From an uncultured Pseudomonadota bacterium (GTDB lineage: Bacteria > Pseudomonadota > Gammaproteobacteria > Steroidobacterales > Steroidobacteraceae), in NCBI GenBank assembly GCA_902826575.1, contig CADEFJ010000001.1, positions 78,226 to 142,225 on the forward strand: a DNA stretch of 64,000 nucleotides. Reading direction: 5' to 3'. The translations under genes and the position numbers were made by a program. The notes beneath the pieces were generated by a model. The model was not told the origin of the DNA. It saw only the letters and a list, made by a program, of their open reading frames with translations, and did not search any database. Below are positions 21,393-33,463 of this stretch, in pieces. Numbering within the stretch: position 1 is the first letter of the stretch; each line of letters starts with the position of its first letter.

Positions 21393-21828
21393 GTACTGCC
21401 TCCGCGTGGCCCTTGACTTTCACCTTGCGCCATTCGCGCGCGAGCTTGCCTGTCGCGTCAATCAGGAAGGTGCTGCGCTCGATGCCCAATACCTTCCTGC
21501 CATACATGTTCTTCTCCCTGATGACATCGAACAGCCGGCAGGCCTTCTCGTCGGCATCGGAGAGCAGTTCGAACGGGAAGCGTTCCTTCGCCCGAAACTT
21601 TGCATGCGAGGCGCAGCTGTCGCGGGAAATCCCGAACACGGCGGTCTTCGCGCGCCGGAACGCGGCGTGCAGGTCGCGGAAATCCTGCCCCTCGAGCGTG
21701 CACCCTGTGGTCATGTCCTTCGGGTAGAAGTACAGCACGACTTTCTGCCCGGCATGGTCCGACAGGCGCCACTCGCTGCCGTCGCTTTGCGGCAACCGCA
21801 GTGCCGGGACCCTGGCGCCCGGCTTCAC
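21370..21828 (-). CDS. bcp: Thioredoxin-dependent peroxiredoxin (Bcp/PrxQ)
   Basis: A 152-residue peroxiredoxin reducing peroxides with thioredoxin. Start GTG 21828 (MKPGARVPALRLP) overlaps the upstream gene's TGA in a GTGA junction; longer starts lie within that gene. The peroxidatic cysteine is in YPKDMTTGCTLEGQDFRD (about residue 44). PrxQ-type enzymes place the resolving Cys five residues later; here that position is not Cys, and another Cys occurs in SRDSCASHAKF, which matches the subset with the alternative resolving site or 1-Cys behaviour. Confidence 0.92.
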   Translation of the reverse strand: MKPGARVPALRLPQSDGSEWRLSDHAGQKVVLYFYPKDMTTGCTLEGQDFRDLHAAFRRAKTAVFGISRDSCASHAKFRAKERFPFELLSDADEKACRLFDVIREKNMYGRKVLGIERSTFLIDATGKLAREWRKVKVKGHAEAVLEEAKHL

Positions 21829-22355
21829 GATTTGACCGGCTCCATGATCGCGTCGAGGTTGAGGGAATCGCAGAAGTCCATGAATTCCTCGCGCAGGTGC
21901 GCAAGGTGTATGCGGGTGGGCACGTTGACGATCATCTGCACCGAAAACATGGTGGCGCCGGTATGCGCAGCCGAGTAGACACGCGTCGCAAGCTCGGCGA
22001 TGTCGATCGAACGGCTCGAGAAGAAGCCCGCCAGGCTCGCCACGATTCCGGTCTGGTCGACGCATACCACGTCGACCGAGTAGGGCACCATGTCGGTACG
22101 CGCGCCACGCGGCTCGGTGCGTTTGACATTGATCGTGAGGCCCGCGGTTTCGCCGAGCTTCTTCAGTTCGGTTTCGAGTTTGGCGAGCGAATGCCAGTTG
22201 CCGGAGATCAGCAGCAGCATCGCGAACTCGGCCCCGAGGTTCGCCATGCGGCTTTCGCTGATGCTGCCACCGCACTCGGTGATCACGCGCGCGAGCTCGT
22301 GGACGATGCCGGTACGATCGGTGCCGACTGCCGAGACGGCGAGATGTTGCTTCAC
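21825..22355 (-). CDS. ACT-domain protein, GcvR-like
   Basis: A 176-residue protein with two ACT domains (about 3–80 and 92–170): AVGTDRTGIVHELARVITECGG and CVDQTGIVASLAGFF are the ligand-loop segments. I chose GTG 22355 (MKQHLAVSAVG); the open frame continues upstream but without homology. In E. coli GcvR represses the glycine-cleavage operon by binding GcvA, but in many gammaproteobacteria the gene lies beside bcp/dapA, as here, with unproven function. Confidence 0.85.
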   Translation of the reverse strand: MKQHLAVSAVGTDRTGIVHELARVITECGGSISESRMANLGAEFAMLLLISGNWHSLAKLETELKKLGETAGLTINVKRTEPRGARTDMVPYSVDVVCVDQTGIVASLAGFFSSRSIDIAELATRVYSAAHTGATMFSVQMIVNVPTRIHLAHLREEFMDFCDSLNLDAIMEPVKS

Positions 22356-22475
22356 GGGCAGAGTGTACCGGGCGGCGGGCGCAATGCGAAACGGTCTTGA
22401 CGGCCGCTTGCCTCGCCCGCGGCTGGCCCTTACCATCGCCCGAATCCCTTCCACGCCCGCAGTTTCTGGACCCCG

Positions 22476-23360
22476 ATGTTTTCAGGCAGTCTCGTTGCCG
22501 CGATCACGCCGATGCGGCACGACGACACGATCGATTTCGAGGCGTGGTCCCGGCTGATCGATTTCCACGCCGCCCACGGCACGAGCGGTGTCGTCGTCGG
22601 AGGCACGACCGGGGAATCGGCCGCGCTGACCGACGCAGAGCTCGATGAGCTGACCGCACGGGCGTGCGAGCGTGCGGCGGGACGCCTGCAGGTCATCGCC
22701 GGCGCAGGCACCAGCAGCACCGCGGCCAGTGTCGCGCGCGCGGCACGCCTTTCGCGGCTCGCCGTCGATGCCCTGCTCGTCGTGACACCAGCTTATGTCC
22801 GGCCCACCCAGCAAGGACTCTTCCGTCACTTCGAGGCGGTCGCGCAGGCGAGTGCGGTGCCGGTGATCCTGTACAACGTGCCTTCGCGTACCGCGGTCGA
22901 CCTGCTGCCGCAGACCGTGGCGCGCCTTGCCGTGCTGCCACGCATTGCTGCAATCAAGGAAGCGGTCGCCTCGATGGAGCGCATCGAGCAACTGGTCGCG
23001 CTCGCCCCGCCGGGATTTACTGTGCTGAGCGGCGACGATGCCACGGCGTGCGAAGCCATCGCGCACGGTGCGCGGGGGGTCATTTCGGTCACCGCCAACG
23101 TCGCCCCGCGGCAGGTTGCCGCCACGATCGCAGCAGCGCTCGCGGGCGACACACGACGTGCCGCGGAACTCGATGCGCATCTTGCGGGTCTTCATGAGGC
23201 ACTGTTCGTCGAGCCGAACCCGATTCCGGCCAAGTGGATCGCATCCCGGCTGCTCGGACTGGTACCGCCCGGCATCCGCCTGCCGCTGACTCCGCTCGAG
23301 CCGCGGCACGAAGACACCCTGCGCCGTGCGATGATGGCGGCGGACCTGGCACCCGAATGA
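22476..23360 (+). CDS. dapA: 4-hydroxy-tetrahydrodipicolinate synthase
   Basis: A 294-residue TIM-barrel enzyme condensing pyruvate with aspartate semialdehyde, the first committed step to lysine and meso-diaminopimelate. Motifs: GGTTGESAAL (about 42–51), the catalytic Tyr in LYNVPSRT (about 131–138), and the Schiff-base Lys in AAIKEA (about residue 160). The length is the family norm. The BamC-like lipoprotein follows after 10 bp, the same pairing as dapA–bamC in E. coli. Confidence 0.96.
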   Translation: MFSGSLVAAITPMRHDDTIDFEAWSRLIDFHAAHGTSGVVVGGTTGESAALTDAELDELTARACERAAGRLQVIAGAGTSSTAASVARAARLSRLAVDALLVVTPAYVRPTQQGLFRHFEAVAQASAVPVILYNVPSRTAVDLLPQTVARLAVLPRIAAIKEAVASMERIEQLVALAPPGFTVLSGDDATACEAIAHGARGVISVTANVAPRQVAATIAAALAGDTRRAAELDAHLAGLHEALFVEPNPIPAKWIASRLLGLVPPGIRLPLTPLEPRHEDTLRRAMMAADLAPE

Positions 23361-23370
23361 AGGAATCTGC

Positions 23371-23646
23371 ATGAGAAACGCAATCACTGCACTGCTGCTC
23401 GGCGCCATGCTCGTCGGTTGCAGCACTTTCGGGGGCGGCGGGGGCTGCGACAAGCCGCGCGAGTACACCAATTCCGAAAGCATCCCCCCGCTGCAAGTCC
23501 CGGCCGGCATGGACCTGCCGAATACGCGCGGGGCGATGCGGGTGCCCGAACTCGACACGCCGGAGCGCGTGCGCGGCCCCGGTGAACCTTGCCTCGACCA
23601 GCCGCCGCTCTACGCACCGCCGGCGGCTACCCCGCCACCGGCCTGA
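23371..23646 (+). CDS. Small BamC-like lipoprotein
   Basis: A 91-residue lipoprotein: lipobox LVGC gives Cys17. After a Gly-rich linker comes PPLQVPAGMDLPNTRGAMRVP, which resembles the N-terminal unstructured, BamD-binding segment of BamC (E. coli has APAGMILPVTSGDYAIP at the matching place). The two helix-grip domains of BamC are missing; the rest is a Pro-rich tail. It sits directly after dapA with AAGGA 8 bp before its ATG, exactly where bamC lies in enterics. I infer a minimal BamC. Homology is short, so this remains tentative. Confidence 0.65.
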   Translation: MRNAITALLLGAMLVGCSTFGGGGGCDKPREYTNSESIPPLQVPAGMDLPNTRGAMRVPELDTPERVRGPGEPCLDQPPLYAPPAATPPPA

Positions 23647-23690
23647 CAAGCCTGATATCATGCCAGGATCCTGCGTCATTCACTGATTCC

Positions 23691-23781
23691 GGAGAGGTGG
23701 CCGAGCGGTTGAAGGCACTTCGTTGGAAGCGAAGCAACATCCAAAAGGTGTTCGAGGGTTCGAATCCCTCCCTCTCCGCCA
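23691..23781 (+). tRNA. tRNA-Ser (anticodon GGA)
   Basis: The acceptor stem GGAGAGG pairs with CCTCTCC; the D-arm is GGCCGAGCGGTTGAAGGC; the anticodon stem-loop is CTTCG-TTGGAAG-CGAAG with anticodon GGA; the long variable arm typical of serine tRNAs is ACATCCAAAAGGTGT; the T-arm GAGGGTTCGAATCCCTC is standard. The CCA end is encoded (23779–23781). It decodes UCC/UCU. Confidence 0.96.
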
Positions 23782-23813
23782 ACACCGGCACTGCCAGTCA
23801 GAGGTCAGCCCAT

Positions 23814-23926
<113 letters not shown>

Positions 23927-23941
23927 TCCATTCCTGAGCCC

Positions 23942-25534
23942 ATGAGCTATACCGCACTCGCACGCAAATGGAGGCCGAAGCGCTTCACCGAAATGGTGGG
24001 GCAGCAGCACGTCCTGCAGGCCCTGACCAACGCCCTGGCCGAGGGCCGCGTACACCATGCCTTCCTGTTCACCGGCACGCGGGGCGTCGGCAAGACGACC
24101 GTCGCGCGCATCCTCGCCAAGTGCCTGAACTGCGAGAGCGGCGTCACGGCCGAGCCTTGCGGCGTCTGTACGGCGTGCCGCGCGATCGACGAAGGCCGTT
24201 TCATGGACCTCATAGAAGTGGATGCGGCGTCGCGCGCCAAAGTGGATGAAACGCGCGAACTGCTCGAGAACGTGCAGTACGCGCCATCGGGCGGGCGCTA
24301 CAAGGTCTATCTCATCGACGAAGTGCACATGCTGTCGCAGCATTCGTTCAATGCGCTGCTGAAGACGCTCGAGGAGCCGCCGCCGCACGTCAAATTCCTG
24401 CTCGCGACCACCGATCCGCACAAGCTGCCGGTCACGGTGCTGTCGCGTTGCCTGCAGTTCAGCCTGAAGCGGCTGCCGGTGACCCAGATCGCGGCACGTA
24501 TGGCCGAAATCCTCGGCGCCGAAGCTGTCGCCTTCGAGGCCCCGGCGCTGACCCTGCTTGCGCATGCCGCGGACGGCAGCATGCGTGATGGCCTGTCATT
24601 GCTCGATCAATTGATCGCATTCGGCGGCGGTTCGGTGAGCGTGGCGGCGGCACGCGAGATGCTTGGCAGCATCGACCGCGAGCGCGTCAGCGTCATTGCC
24701 GAGGCACTCGCCGCCGGCGACGCGGGGCGCGTGATCGCCGCGGCGCGCGCGCTCGAGGAATGGGCGCCGGACTACGGCGCGGTGCTCGATTCGCTGGCCG
24801 GCCTGTTGGTGCAGGTGGCGCTGCGCCAGGCTGTGCCCGATTACGATCTGTCCGAACTGCCCGACGCAGCACTGATCGAGCGGCTCGCCGCCGCCGTGGC
24901 CGCGGATGACGTGCAGCTCTACTATCAAATGGCGATCATCGGTCGCCGCGACTTGCCGCTCGCGCCCGATCCACGCACCGGCTTCGACATGGTGTTGCTG
25001 CGCATGCTGGCGTTTCGCCTGCCGACGGGCGGCGCGCTCGCCAGGCCCGCAGCACAGGTGGCCCAGGGGGCGCGCGCCGCCGCTGTGAGCCCGCCACGCG
25101 GCGCTGCTGTGCCGACGCGCGATGCAGCGCCCGCTCGCGACAGCATGTTGAGCGCCGCGGGCTGGCCGCAGCTGGTGGCAAGCCTCGACCTGTCGGGACT
25201 CACGCGCCAGTTCGCTGCGCACTGCGCCTTCCTCGGCCGGCAAGGCAACCTGGTGCGGCTCGGCCTCGATGCGCGCCATGCCACGATGCGCACGCCGACG
25301 CAGGAGGATCGACTCGCCAAGGCGCTGTCGCGCCAGCTCGGTGAGACCGTGCGGCTCGAAATCGAAGTCGTCGATGGTGCGTTGCCAACGCCCGCTGCGC
25401 ATCGCGAGCGCGAGTCGGCCGCGGACCTCGAGGCGGCGCGCGCCACGCTCGCGGGCGATCCCGCGGTGCGCGCGCTGCAGGAGAAATTTGGCGCCACACT
25501 GCATCCAGAAACGGTGCGGCCCACTGGCAAGTGA
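23942..25534 (+). CDS. dnaX: DNA polymerase III subunit gamma/tau
   Basis: A 530-residue clamp-loader ATPase. ATG 23942 gives [15 protein letters not shown], the family start. Walker [10 protein letters not shown] (about 45–53), the zinc-binding cysteines in CLNCESG…CGVCTAC (about 64–79), Walker [10 protein letters not shown] and the SRC motif (LSRCLQF) are present. At 530 residues it is shorter than E. coli tau (643), and the linker from about residue 365 is Ala/Pro-rich. I saw no A-rich slippery heptamer of the kind that makes gamma in E. coli, so a single product is likely. Confidence 0.96.
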   Translation: MSYTALARKWRPKRFTEMVGQQHVLQALTNALAEGRVHHAFLFTGTRGVGKTTVARILAKCLNCESGVTAEPCGVCTACRAIDEGRFMDLIEVDAASRAKVDETRELLENVQYAPSGGRYKVYLIDEVHMLSQHSFNALLKTLEEPPPHVKFLLATTDPHKLPVTVLSRCLQFSLKRLPVTQIAARMAEILGAEAVAFEAPALTLLAHAADGSMRDGLSLLDQLIAFGGGSVSVAAAREMLGSIDRERVSVIAEALAAGDAGRVIAAARALEEWAPDYGAVLDSLAGLLVQVALRQAVPDYDLSELPDAALIERLAAAVAADDVQLYYQMAIIGRRDLPLAPDPRTGFDMVLLRMLAFRLPTGGALARPAAQVAQGARAAAVSPPRGAAVPTRDAAPARDSMLSAAGWPQLVASLDLSGLTRQFAAHCAFLGRQGNLVRLGLDARHATMRTPTQEDRLAKALSRQLGETVRLEIEVVDGALPTPAAHRERESAADLEAARATLAGDPAVRALQEKFGATLHPETVRPTGK

Positions 25535-25545
25535 GAGGACAAGGC

Positions 25546-25869
25546 ATGGCCCAGAATTTCGGCAACATGATGAAACAGGCGCAGGCCCTGCAGGCCAATA
25601 TGCAGAAGGCGCAGGCGGAGATCGCCAACCTCGAAGTCATCGGGGAATCCGGCGGCGGCATGGTGAAGGTCACGATGAATGGCAAGCACGACGTGAAGCG
25701 CGTGCAGATCGAGCCGGCCGTGATCGGCGAGGACCGCGAGATGCTGGAAGACCTCATTGCCGCCGCATTCAACGACGCGGTAAAGAAGGTCGAGCAGCGC
25801 TCCGCCGAGAAAATGTCCGGACTGATGTCGGGCCTGCAGTTGCCGCCCGGCATGAAGCTGCCGTTCTGA
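25546..25869 (+). CDS. YbaB/EbfC nucleoid-associated protein
   Basis: A 107-residue protein of the YbaB/EbfC DNA-binding family, which forms tweezer-shaped dimers. ATG 25546 has GAGAGGAC upstream; the GTG at 25531 would overlap dnaX. Landmarks: [19 protein letters not shown] helix, the [11 protein letters not shown] strand, and the C-terminal Met/Gly-rich [15 protein letters not shown]. The conserved order dnaX–ybaB–recR supports a role linked to replication or repair. Confidence 0.95.
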   Translation: MAQNFGNMMKQAQALQANMQKAQAEIANLEVIGESGGGMVKVTMNGKHDVKRVQIEPAVIGEDREMLEDLIAAAFNDAVKKVEQRSAEKMSGLMSGLQLPPGMKLPF

Positions 25870-25886
25870 ACCCCCGCAACGGTCCA

Positions 25887-26482
25887 TGAAACACTCCCCG
25901 GCACTCGCCGGCCTGATCGATGCGCTGCGCACACTGCCCGGCGTCGGGCCGAAGAGCGCGCAGCGCATGGCGTTTCACCTGCTGCAGGATGGTCGCGCGG
26001 GTGCAAACGCGCTCGCGGCATCGCTCACCGCGGCGCTCGCCGCCGTCAGGCGCTGCAGCCGCTGTCGCATGCTGACCGAAGCGGAGCTGTGCAGCATCTG
26101 CGAATCGCGCCGTGACGCCGACCTGTTGTGCGTGGTCGAGTCGCCCGCGGATGTCGTCGCGATCGAATCGTCGGGGAGTTTTCGCGGCCGCTATTTCGTG
26201 CTGATGGGCCACTTGTCGCCGCTCGATGGCATCGGGCCCGAGCAGATCGGCATCCAGGAACTCGAGGCGCTGCTCGCGCAGCCGGGGCTGCGCGAGTTGA
26301 TCCTCGCGACCAATCCGACCGTCGAGGGCGAGGCCACCGCCCATTTCCTGTCCGAAGTGGCCCGTCGCCACGGCATAGCCGCGACCCGCATTGCGCACGG
26401 CGTGCCGATCGGGGGTGAGCTCGAGTATGTCGACGGTGGCACGCTCGCCCACGCACTCGCGGGACGGCAGGCGATCAGCTGA
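25887..26482 (+). CDS. recR: Recombination mediator RecR
   Basis: A 198-residue repair protein that with RecO/RecF loads RecA at gaps. The helix-hairpin-helix [17 protein letters not shown] is at 18–34, the zinc finger [16 protein letters not shown] (about 57–72) is intact, and the Toprim domain (about 80–175) has the CVVESPAD and [12 protein letters not shown] acidic motifs. The start is ATG 25887; the preceding gap is 17 bp after ybaB. Confidence 0.97.
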
Positions 26483-26495
26483 CCCGGGAGGCGCC

Positions 26496-27185
26496 ATGGA
26501 CGGCCCGCATCCGCTCGACAACCCCATGTGGCACGCGCTCACGACGCGCCAGCGCTCCTTCGCAATCGGTGCCGGCCGCGCGCGCCGCTACGCGCCGCAG
26601 GTCGCGCCGTTTGCGGCTGTCGAGGCCGCCACCGCCCACGCGGATATCGATCTTGCCGCGATTGTGGCGGTTGGCGAGCAGGTCATCGTCGTCGGTGTGG
26701 CGCCCGTGCTGTCACCGGCCTGGCGCTTGCTCGACCACGGTGTCGTGATCCAGATGATCTGCAGCGAGCCGCCGCCGCCACCGACCCGGCCTGACGTGCC
26801 ATGGGTGAGGCTTGAAACACGTCACCTGCCGGCAATGCTCGAACTGACCGCACTCGTGTACCCGGAGTACTTTCGCGAGCGCACGAGTGAACTCGGCCCT
26901 TACATCGGCATCCACCAGGGCGACAGGCTCGCGGCCATGGCCGGCGAGCGCCTGGCCACTGACAGTGGCATCGAGATCAGTGCGGTCTGTACGCATCCCG
27001 AGTTCACCGGGCGCGGGTTCGCGGCACTGCTGTTGACGATACTTGCGCGCGACATTGCCGCGCGCGGTGCGCTGCCGTTCCTGCACGTGAGCGATCGCAA
27101 CCAGCGCGCGATCGAGCTCTACCAGCGCACGGGATTTCGCGAACGCGCGCGCCTCGGGATCTGGAAGCTGCAGCGGGAGCGTTAG
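26496..27185 (+). CDS. GNAT-family N-acetyltransferase
   Basis: A 229-residue protein. Residues about 1–110 form an N-terminal lobe without recognisable motifs; the C-terminal GNAT fold (about 110–225) has the acetyl-CoA loop CTHPEFTGRGFAALLL (motif A) and the NQRAIELYQRTGF end. The architecture resembles FR47-type acetyltransferases. ATG 26496 is preceded by GGGAG at 5 bp. It follows recR by 13 bp, probably on the same transcript. The acceptor substrate is unknown. Confidence 0.85.
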   Translation: MDGPHPLDNPMWHALTTRQRSFAIGAGRARRYAPQVAPFAAVEAATAHADIDLAAIVAVGEQVIVVGVAPVLSPAWRLLDHGVVIQMICSEPPPPPTRPDVPWVRLETRHLPAMLELTALVYPEYFRERTSELGPYIGIHQGDRLAAMAGERLATDSGIEISAVCTHPEFTGRGFAALLLTILARDIAARGALPFLHVSDRNQRAIELYQRTGFRERARLGIWKLQRER

Positions 27186-28117
27186 GGCTGGCGGGGTCGC
27201 CGCGTCGGGCCACGCGCAGCGACCAGCTGTTCGTACAACCGGCGCATGCGCCGGTAGCTCTCGTAGCGCCGTGCGTGCAGCTTGCCGGCCTGCACGGCCT
27301 CGGTGATCGCGCAACCCGGCTCGCGCAGGTGCCGGCAGTCGAGGAACCGGCAGGACGGCGCCAGCCAGGCAATGTCCGCGTACCCGAGCGTCGCGGGCTC
27401 GAGATGGTCGATCGCGGGCGAGAAGTCGCGCACGCCGGGAGAGTCGATCAGCCGGCCACCCCCGGGCAGGTCATAGAGGCGCGCGGTCGTCGTCGTATGC
27501 TTGCCTTCCTCGGTCTGGCGTACCAGTTCGGACGTGGCGACGCCGGCACCGGGCACGAGCGCGTTGACGAGCGAGGACTTGCCGACCCCCGACTGGCCGA
27601 CCAGCACCGCCGTGGCGGATTTGAGCAGGTTCCGCAGACCGTCCACTCCGTCGCCGCTCGCAGCCGAGCAGCAGACTGTCGCGGCGCCGAGTGCCTCGTA
27701 CGCCATGAGTTCGTCGCGCAGCGCCTGGTCGAGACCGAGGTCCGCCTTGTTGGCGACCAGCACCGATGCAATGCCGCTCGAGGCGGCGGCGGCAAAATAG
27801 CGATCGACGACGAAGAAATCGGGTGATGGGCGCGGCGCGATCACAGCGACCAGGTGCGAGATGTTGGCGACGATGATCTCGGCGCCGCCACGCAGGTTGG
27901 AGCGCCACAGCGCGGTGCGGCGCGGGAGCACCTCGGTGACGTGCACTTCCTCATGGTGCACATCGCGCACACAGCGCACCTGGTCGCCGCAGGCCATTGC
28001 GATCCTGCGTCCGCGCGGGCGGACCTCGATCTCGGCGGCCGCGTGGTCGCGCACCAGCGCATGGCGCCCGAAAGTCGCGATGACCTCGGCTTCGAATTCA
28101 GTGGCGGCTGTCGTCAC
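27182..28117 (-). CDS. rsgA: Ribosome small-subunit GTPase RsgA
   Basis: A 311-residue circularly permuted GTPase for late 30S assembly. I chose GTG 28117 (MTTAATEF): longer frames run into orn on the other strand. An OB fold (about 1–75) is followed by the permuted G motifs: G4 NKADL (about 127), G1 GQSGVGKSS (about 178–186), G3 DSPGVRDF (about 225–232); the zinc-binding end has [14 protein letters not shown] (Cys, Cys, His, Cys). It is divergent from orn, a common gammaproteobacterial pairing; only 58 bp separate the two starts. Confidence 0.95.
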   Translation of the reverse strand: MTTAATEFEAEVIATFGRHALVRDHAAAEIEVRPRGRRIAMACGDQVRCVRDVHHEEVHVTEVLPRRTALWRSNLRGGAEIIVANISHLVAVIAPRPSPDFFVVDRYFAAAASSGIASVLVANKADLGLDQALRDELMAYEALGAATVCCSAASGDGVDGLRNLLKSATAVLVGQSGVGKSSLVNALVPGAGVATSELVRQTEEGKHTTTTARLYDLPGGGRLIDSPGVRDFSPAIDHLEPATLGYADIAWLAPSCRFLDCRHLREPGCAITEAVQAGKLHARRYESYRRMRRLYEQLVAARGPTRRPRQP

Positions 28118-28175
28118 GGGCAGCGGCAGCGTAGCCTTTGCTAGTATCCACCACAACTTTCCCGGCGCAGTCACC

Positions 28176-28733
28176 ATGGCCAGCCCTGAACATCTCATCT
28201 GGATCGACCTCGAAATGACCGGCCTCCTGCCCGAGACCGATGTCATCATCGAGATTGCCACGGTCGTCACCAATGCCGAGCTCGAGGTCGTGGCGGAGGG
28301 CCCGGTGCTCGCGATCCACCAGCCCGACGAGGTGCTCGCGCGCATGGACGAGTGGAATCAGCGCCAGCATGGCGCATCGGGGCTCATCGCGCGGGTGCGC
28401 GCCAGCACCGTGAGCGCCGCCGACGCCGAGCGCGAGACGCTCGCATTCCTCGCGCGGCATGTGCAGAAGGGCGCCTCGCCGATGTGCGGCAACAGCATCT
28501 GCCAGGACCGGCGCTTTCTCGCACGGTTGATGCCGGACCTCGAGCGCCACTTCCACTATCGCAATCTCGACGTCAGCACGCTCAAGGAGCTTGCGCGCCG
28601 CTGGGCGCCGCGGGTGCTCGACGGTGTCGTGAAGGAGGGCACGCACCTGGCGCTCGCCGATATCCGCGACTCGATTGCCGAGTTGCACCACTACCGGCGC
28701 CATTTGCTGGCGCCGGAATACCGCGGTGGGTGA
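28176..28733 (+). CDS. orn: Oligoribonuclease
   Basis: A 185-residue DEDDh 3'-5' exonuclease that degrades di- and oligoribonucleotides, including pGpG from c-di-GMP turnover. The acidic motif I is WIDLEMTGL, motif II is [12 protein letters not shown], motif III is [11 protein letters not shown] with the catalytic His/Asp; the length matches E. coli Orn (181). A TAGTAT −10-like element lies at 28142–28147. The stop overlaps the next gene's GTG by 8 bp. Confidence 0.97.
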   Translation: MASPEHLIWIDLEMTGLLPETDVIIEIATVVTNAELEVVAEGPVLAIHQPDEVLARMDEWNQRQHGASGLIARVRASTVSAADAERETLAFLARHVQKGASPMCGNSICQDRRFLARLMPDLERHFHYRNLDVSTLKELARRWAPRVLDGVVKEGTHLALADIRDSIAELHHYRRHLLAPEYRGG

Positions 28734-29691
28734 CACGCTGCCCGACTTCGCGGCGGTCGTTGCCGCCGCCGGGCGCCTCAAGGGCCGTGTGCGGCGCACG
28801 CCGGTGATGCACGCTGACCGTTTCGACGAACGCGCCGGCAGGCGCGTGGTGTTCAAGTGCGAGAACCTGCAGACCGGCGGGGCGTTCAAGTATCGCGGTG
28901 CGTTGAACGCGCTGCTGACCCTGCCGCCGGATGCGGGCATCACGCGTGTTGCCACGCATTCTTCCGGCAACCACGGCACGGCGCTCGCGCTGGCGGCGAG
29001 GTCGCTCGGGCTCGAATGCACGGTCGTGGTGCCAGCGGGCGCGGCGCGCCCCAAAGTCGCGGCCATCGAGGCCGCCGGCGGCAGGATCGTCCATTGCGAG
29101 GCCGGGACCGCCGCGCGCGAGGCCGCGCTCGCCGCATTGCTCGCTCGTGAGCCGGCGCATGTCGTGCATCCCTACGATGACGCCGACGTGATCGCGGGGC
29201 AGGGCACTGCGGCGCTGGAGCTGCTGTCCGAGCCGATGGATTTCGATACGGTGATCGCGCCGGTGGGCGGTGGCGGGCTGATCGGCGGCACGGCACTGGT
29301 GGCGCGCGGGCTGCTCGGCGAGTGCACGGTGATCGCGGCCGAGCCGGCGGCTGCGGACGATGCGTTTCGCTCGTTCACGTCGGGCAGGCGCGTCGGTGTC
29401 GGCGCGACCGACACCATCGCCGATGGCCTGCGCGCGTCGATCGGCGTGCGCAACTTCGAATTGCTGCGCCGGGACGTCGATGAAGTGGTGACCGTGTCGG
29501 AGGCCGAGATCGTCGCGGCGATGCGCCTCGTGCTCGAGGACCTGAAGCTGCTGATCGAGCCGTCCTCGGCCGTGGCCGTGGCGGCCGTGCTCTCCCGTCG
29601 CGCCACGCGGCTCGGCGAGCAGGTCGGCGTGATTCTCTCCGGCGGCAATATCGATCTCGACCAGTGCCCGTTCCTTGCGGGGCGCGCGTGA
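28726..29691 (+). CDS. PLP-dependent threonine/serine dehydratase-like enzyme
   Basis: A 321-residue fold-type II PLP enzyme. GTG 28726 overlaps the orn stop; it is the first start after the conserved region of orn ends. The PLP lysine is in GAFKYRGA (about 49–56), the phosphate or cofactor loops are [10 protein letters not shown] and GGGGLIGGT. There is no ACT regulatory domain, so it is the short catabolic form; candidates are threonine dehydratase, serine racemase or a hydroxyaspartate dehydratase. Sequence alone does not separate them. Confidence 0.87.
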   Translation: MGDTLPDFAAVVAAAGRLKGRVRRTPVMHADRFDERAGRRVVFKCENLQTGGAFKYRGALNALLTLPPDAGITRVATHSSGNHGTALALAARSLGLECTVVVPAGAARPKVAAIEAAGGRIVHCEAGTAAREAALAALLAREPAHVVHPYDDADVIAGQGTAALELLSEPMDFDTVIAPVGGGGLIGGTALVARGLLGECTVIAAEPAAADDAFRSFTSGRRVGVGATDTIADGLRASIGVRNFELLRRDVDEVVTVSEAEIVAAMRLVLEDLKLLIEPSSAVAVAAVLSRRATRLGEQVGVILSGGNIDLDQCPFLAGRA

Positions 29692-30092
29692 GCAGCGACG
29701 TGCCATTCATCCTGCACCGCGGTGGTTGTCATTGCGGTGCCGTGCGCTTCGAGGTCGAAGCACCCGCCGCGATCGACGCACTGGAGTGCAACTGCTCGAT
29801 CTGTCGCGCCACCGGTTTCCTGCACCTCATTGTCCCGCGCGCGCGTTTCCGGCTGCTCGCCGGCGAGGGCGCCCTGCGCGAATACAGGTTCCTCACCGGG
29901 ACCGCGCAGCACCTGTTCTGCAGTACCTGCGGCGTGAAGTCGTTCTATGTGCCGCGGTCCAATCCGGACGGCTACAGCGTGAACGCGCGTTGCCTGGATC
30001 CGCGCACGGTCGCCAGCCTCACGGTGCGCCAGTTCGACGACGGTGATCGCGAGGCCGCCGAGGCCCGCATCCGGAACCTGTCGGCGTTCTAG
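29688..30092 (+). CDS. GFA-family zinc protein
   Basis: A 134-residue member of the glutathione-dependent formaldehyde-activating (Gfa/CENP-V) family. GTG 29688 overlaps the dehydratase stop (GTGA). Zinc cysteines are in GGCHCGAVRFE, CNCSICR and FCSTCGVKSF, two structural CxxC/CxC sites plus the central one. Most GFA homologues have no demonstrated formaldehyde function, so the reaction is left open. It ends convergent with, and overlapping by 4 bp, the DUF937 gene. Confidence 0.88.
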   Translation: MSSDVPFILHRGGCHCGAVRFEVEAPAAIDALECNCSICRATGFLHLIVPRARFRLLAGEGALREYRFLTGTAQHLFCSTCGVKSFYVPRSNPDGYSVNARCLDPRTVASLTVRQFDDGDREAAEARIRNLSAF

Positions 30093-30607
30093 CGACCCAT
30101 CTGTTTCAGGATCGCTTCAAGCGGATTGCCTGCGCCGGGCGCGCCGCCGCCGCCAAGCAAACCTCCAAGCAGGCCACCGAGACCACCACCCGCCTGGGGC
30201 GCCGCAGCGCCGTGTTGCTTCGCCAGGTAGCCGGCGGCCACCATGGCAAGCAGGGGCAGCATTTTCTTGAGAACACCGGGGTCGAGGCCCGATGTCGACG
30301 CCGCGTTCTGCGCAACAGCACGACTGACGTCCTTGGAGCCGAAGATCTGCCCCAGCACGTTGTTGCCAGCTCCGACATCGGTGGGCTGTGAACCGAGCAC
30401 GCTGTCGAGCAGGCCGCCGCCCAACTGGCCAAGGAGACCACCGGGAGCCGGACCGGAGGACTGCGACTGCATTTGCCTGGTGAAGCCACCGAGGATCGCC
30501 GGGGCAAGCGCCGCCGCGCCGCTCGCCACCTGTGACTCGCTGATTCCGAGTTCGCGCGCGATCGACTGTACTGCGCCCACCTGATTGAGTATGTCCGTGA
30601 GTTGCAT
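30089..30607 (-). CDS. DUF937 domain protein
   Basis: A 172-residue cytoplasmic protein of unknown function. The N-terminus MQLTDILNQVGAVQSIARELGIS is the DUF937 signature; helical repeats with GAAALAPAILGGF and VLGQIFGSKDVSRAVAQ follow. The end is a Gly-rich, low-complexity stretch (about 130–160) before a final amphipathic helix (NPLEAILKQMG). ATG 30607 was chosen because the family signature starts there. Confidence 0.85.
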   Translation of the reverse strand: MQLTDILNQVGAVQSIARELGISESQVASGAAALAPAILGGFTRQMQSQSSGPAPGGLLGQLGGGLLDSVLGSQPTDVGAGNNVLGQIFGSKDVSRAVAQNAASTSGLDPGVLKKMLPLLAMVAAGYLAKQHGAAAPQAGGGLGGLLGGLLGGGGAPGAGNPLEAILKQMGR

Positions 30608-30691
30608 GCGGCTTCTCCTCGTCGACTGCGACACGCCGTCGCGGCAGTAGGGTACTCTATGTTGCCCGCGTCGAGGCAGCTGGGGGTAACC

Positions 30692-31040
30692 ATGGATATG
30701 CTCGCCGACATCGTCGTGGCGCTCGTCGCGCTGCTGCATATTTATATCCTCGTGCTCGAGATGTTCCTGTGGGACAAGCCCGCAGGCCTGCGCGCGTTTC
30801 GCATGACGGCGGAGAAGGCGGGCGCCACGAAGGTGCTCGCCGCGAACCAGGGGCTGTACAACGGCTTCCTGGCCGCAGGTCTGCTGTGGGGGCTCGCACT
30901 CGGTGCCGACGGTACGGCCGTGAAGCTGTTTTTCCTCGGTTGCGTGTTCGTCGCCGGCGTGTACGGCGGGGCGACCGCCTACCGCAAGATCTTCTACATC
31001 CAGGCGCTGCCGGCAGCGATCGCCTTCGCGCTGGTGTGGC

Positions 31041-31051
<11 letters not shown>
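30692..31051 (+). CDS. DUF1304 family membrane protein
   Basis: A 119-residue inner-membrane protein with four predicted helices. Family blocks: [16 protein letters not shown]-like start (here [19 protein letters not shown]), [13 protein letters not shown] and a late [19 protein letters not shown] 30692 is preceded by GGGGGT. An ATG 33 bp upstream lacks a ribosome site. Function is unknown. It overlaps the convergent ppsA end by 11 bp. Confidence 0.88.
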
Positions 31052-33395
<2,344 letters not shown>

Positions 33396-33463
33396 ATGTG
33401 GGGCTCCAGGAATCCGCTGCAGCGCACTTGCAGGGTGGGTCGAGCAATGAAAGACTCGGCCGC

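Noticed and set aside
28118-28345. Longer RsgA start at 28345
   Set aside because: It would extend 170 bp into the orn coding region on the other strand, with no RsgA homology.
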